A stretch of 5,265 nucleotides of DNA. Origin: Firmicutes bacterium UBA994 (GTDB lineage Bacteria > Bacillota > UBA994). Below the pieces are notes generated by a model, which saw only the letters and a list, made by a program, of their open reading frames with translations, did not search any database and was not told the DNA's origin. A program made the position numbers and the translations under genes. Positions 4,713-5,265 of the stretch are shown here, in pieces (within the stretch, counting starts at the first letter, position 1; the number at the start of each line of letters is the position of its first letter). Location: NCBI GenBank assembly GCA_002292025.1, contig DBBC01000119.1:1-5265 (forward strand), written 5' to 3'.

Positions 4713-5265
4713 CTAGCGGTTTCGTTTTCTCCATGGGAAACGACCCCGCGCTGTGTAAGAAGTGTGCAAAAGGTGGTGCGCCCTTTCGCCGCCAACTTCA
4801 CCTAAGTACACTTCGTAAAGCCTCTTCACAGCAGGATTGTCATGACTCTTGCGCAACGCATGCTCCTTGTCAATGGCGTAGATGCTGCTTTGCCGGGCTT
4901 GTTTGGCGTCGATGGCCTCTTCACGCCGCACGCGCGGCTGCCCGCCGCCTCCCAAACATCCGCCGGAGCAACCCATGACTTCAATAAAGTGATAGTGCTC
5001 GCCTTCCGTGATACGGGCTAATAAATCACGGGCATTGGCCAGACCGCTTACCACAGCTACTCTGATGGTCCCAAGCCGCGGGATATCCACCTGTGCTTCC
5101 CGGGCTCCGTGTAACCCGCGCACATGCACAAAATCAATCTGCTCGAGCAGCTCGCCCGAGATCCATTCATACGCCGTGCGCAAGGCCGCCTCCATCACGC
5201 CGCCGCTGGCGCCGAAGATGATCCCCGCTCTGGTCGACAAGCCGAGCGGTGCGTCAAAGGCGGAG
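4713..5265 (-). CDS. [FeFe]-hydrogenase, catalytic subunit, C-terminal part (5' end outside window)
   Basis: This is the C-terminal 183 residues of an iron-only hydrogenase of the NADH/NADPH or ferredoxin-linked HydA/HndD type, which interconverts H+ and H2 at the H-cluster. The frame stays open to the right edge: residues SAFDAPLGLSTRAG, found on the edge side of and around the TTG at 5240, match the family just before FGASGGVMEAALRTAYE. That TTG is therefore an internal Leu codon, not a start. The third H-cluster motif is EVMGCSGGCLGGGGQP, whose two cysteines are the expected cluster ligands. After it comes the small-subunit-like tail with IYAIDKEHALRKSHDNP and AHHLLHTSY, which is typical of the family. 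The other H-cluster motifs and any N-terminal Fe-S domains would lie beyond the window, so the subgroup cannot be set. The gene is co-directional with the rnf genes and ends with TAG 77 bases before rnfC. Confidence 0.93.
   Translation of the reverse strand, partial: SAFDAPLGLSTRAGIIFGASGGVMEAALRTAYEWISGELLEQIDFVHVRGLHGAREAQVDIPRLGTIRVAVVSGLANARDLLARITEGEHYHFIEVMGCSGGCLGGGGQPRVRREEAIDAKQARQSSIYAIDKEHALRKSHDNPAVKRLYEVYLGEVGGERAHHLLHTSYTARGRFPWRKRNR

Noticed and set aside
5238..5240. TTG as a start codon for a 175-residue protein
   Set aside because: The frame continues upstream to the edge with family-typical hydrogenase residues (FDAPLG), so the TTG is internal and the gene is cut by the window.

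Overview
The window looks like a piece of an anaerobic, fermentative or syntrophic bacterium, most likely a Clostridia-type member of the Bacillota. The reasons are an Rnf operon with the clostridial C-D-(..)-E-A gene order, an [FeFe]-hydrogenase directly upstream of it, strong GGAGG-type ribosome binding sites, and a solitary BioY-type transporter under what looks like a BirA operator. The assignment is inferred from gene content only.

Layout. Positions 1-267 have no gene I can name; an unrecognised open frame runs in from the left edge and stops at 135. From about 268 a compact regulatory region (BirA-like inverted repeat overlapping a sigma-A-type promoter, then a ribosome binding site) leads into bioY at 344-886 on the plus strand. 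A convergent gap (887-1158) contains a 147-base element with 28/29-base inverted arms, which resembles a small non-coding repeat or MITE. Everything to the right is on the minus strand. In transcription order it holds the 3' part of an [FeFe]-hydrogenase gene (cut by the right edge), then rnfC, rnfD, rnfE and rnfA, closely packed.

How the genes work together. Rnf is a membrane complex that couples electron transfer between reduced ferredoxin and NAD+ to Na+ or H+ transport. RnfC is the NADH/FMN/Fe-S subunit, RnfD the FMN-carrying membrane subunit, and RnfA/RnfE the paired membrane subunits that share an Fe-S centre. The neighbouring hydrogenase exchanges electrons with H+/H2, so the cluster suggests joint expression of ferredoxin/NADH balancing and H2 metabolism. 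BioY imports biotin and is apparently controlled separately by biotin status.

The most notable point is what is missing. The usual clostridial order is rnfC-D-G-E-A-B. Here rnfD runs straight into rnfE with no rnfG, and rnfA is followed by the intergenic element and bioY, with no rnfB. The four genes present look intact. Either G and B are encoded elsewhere, or the complex is wired differently. I did not find a clearly novel system beyond this.
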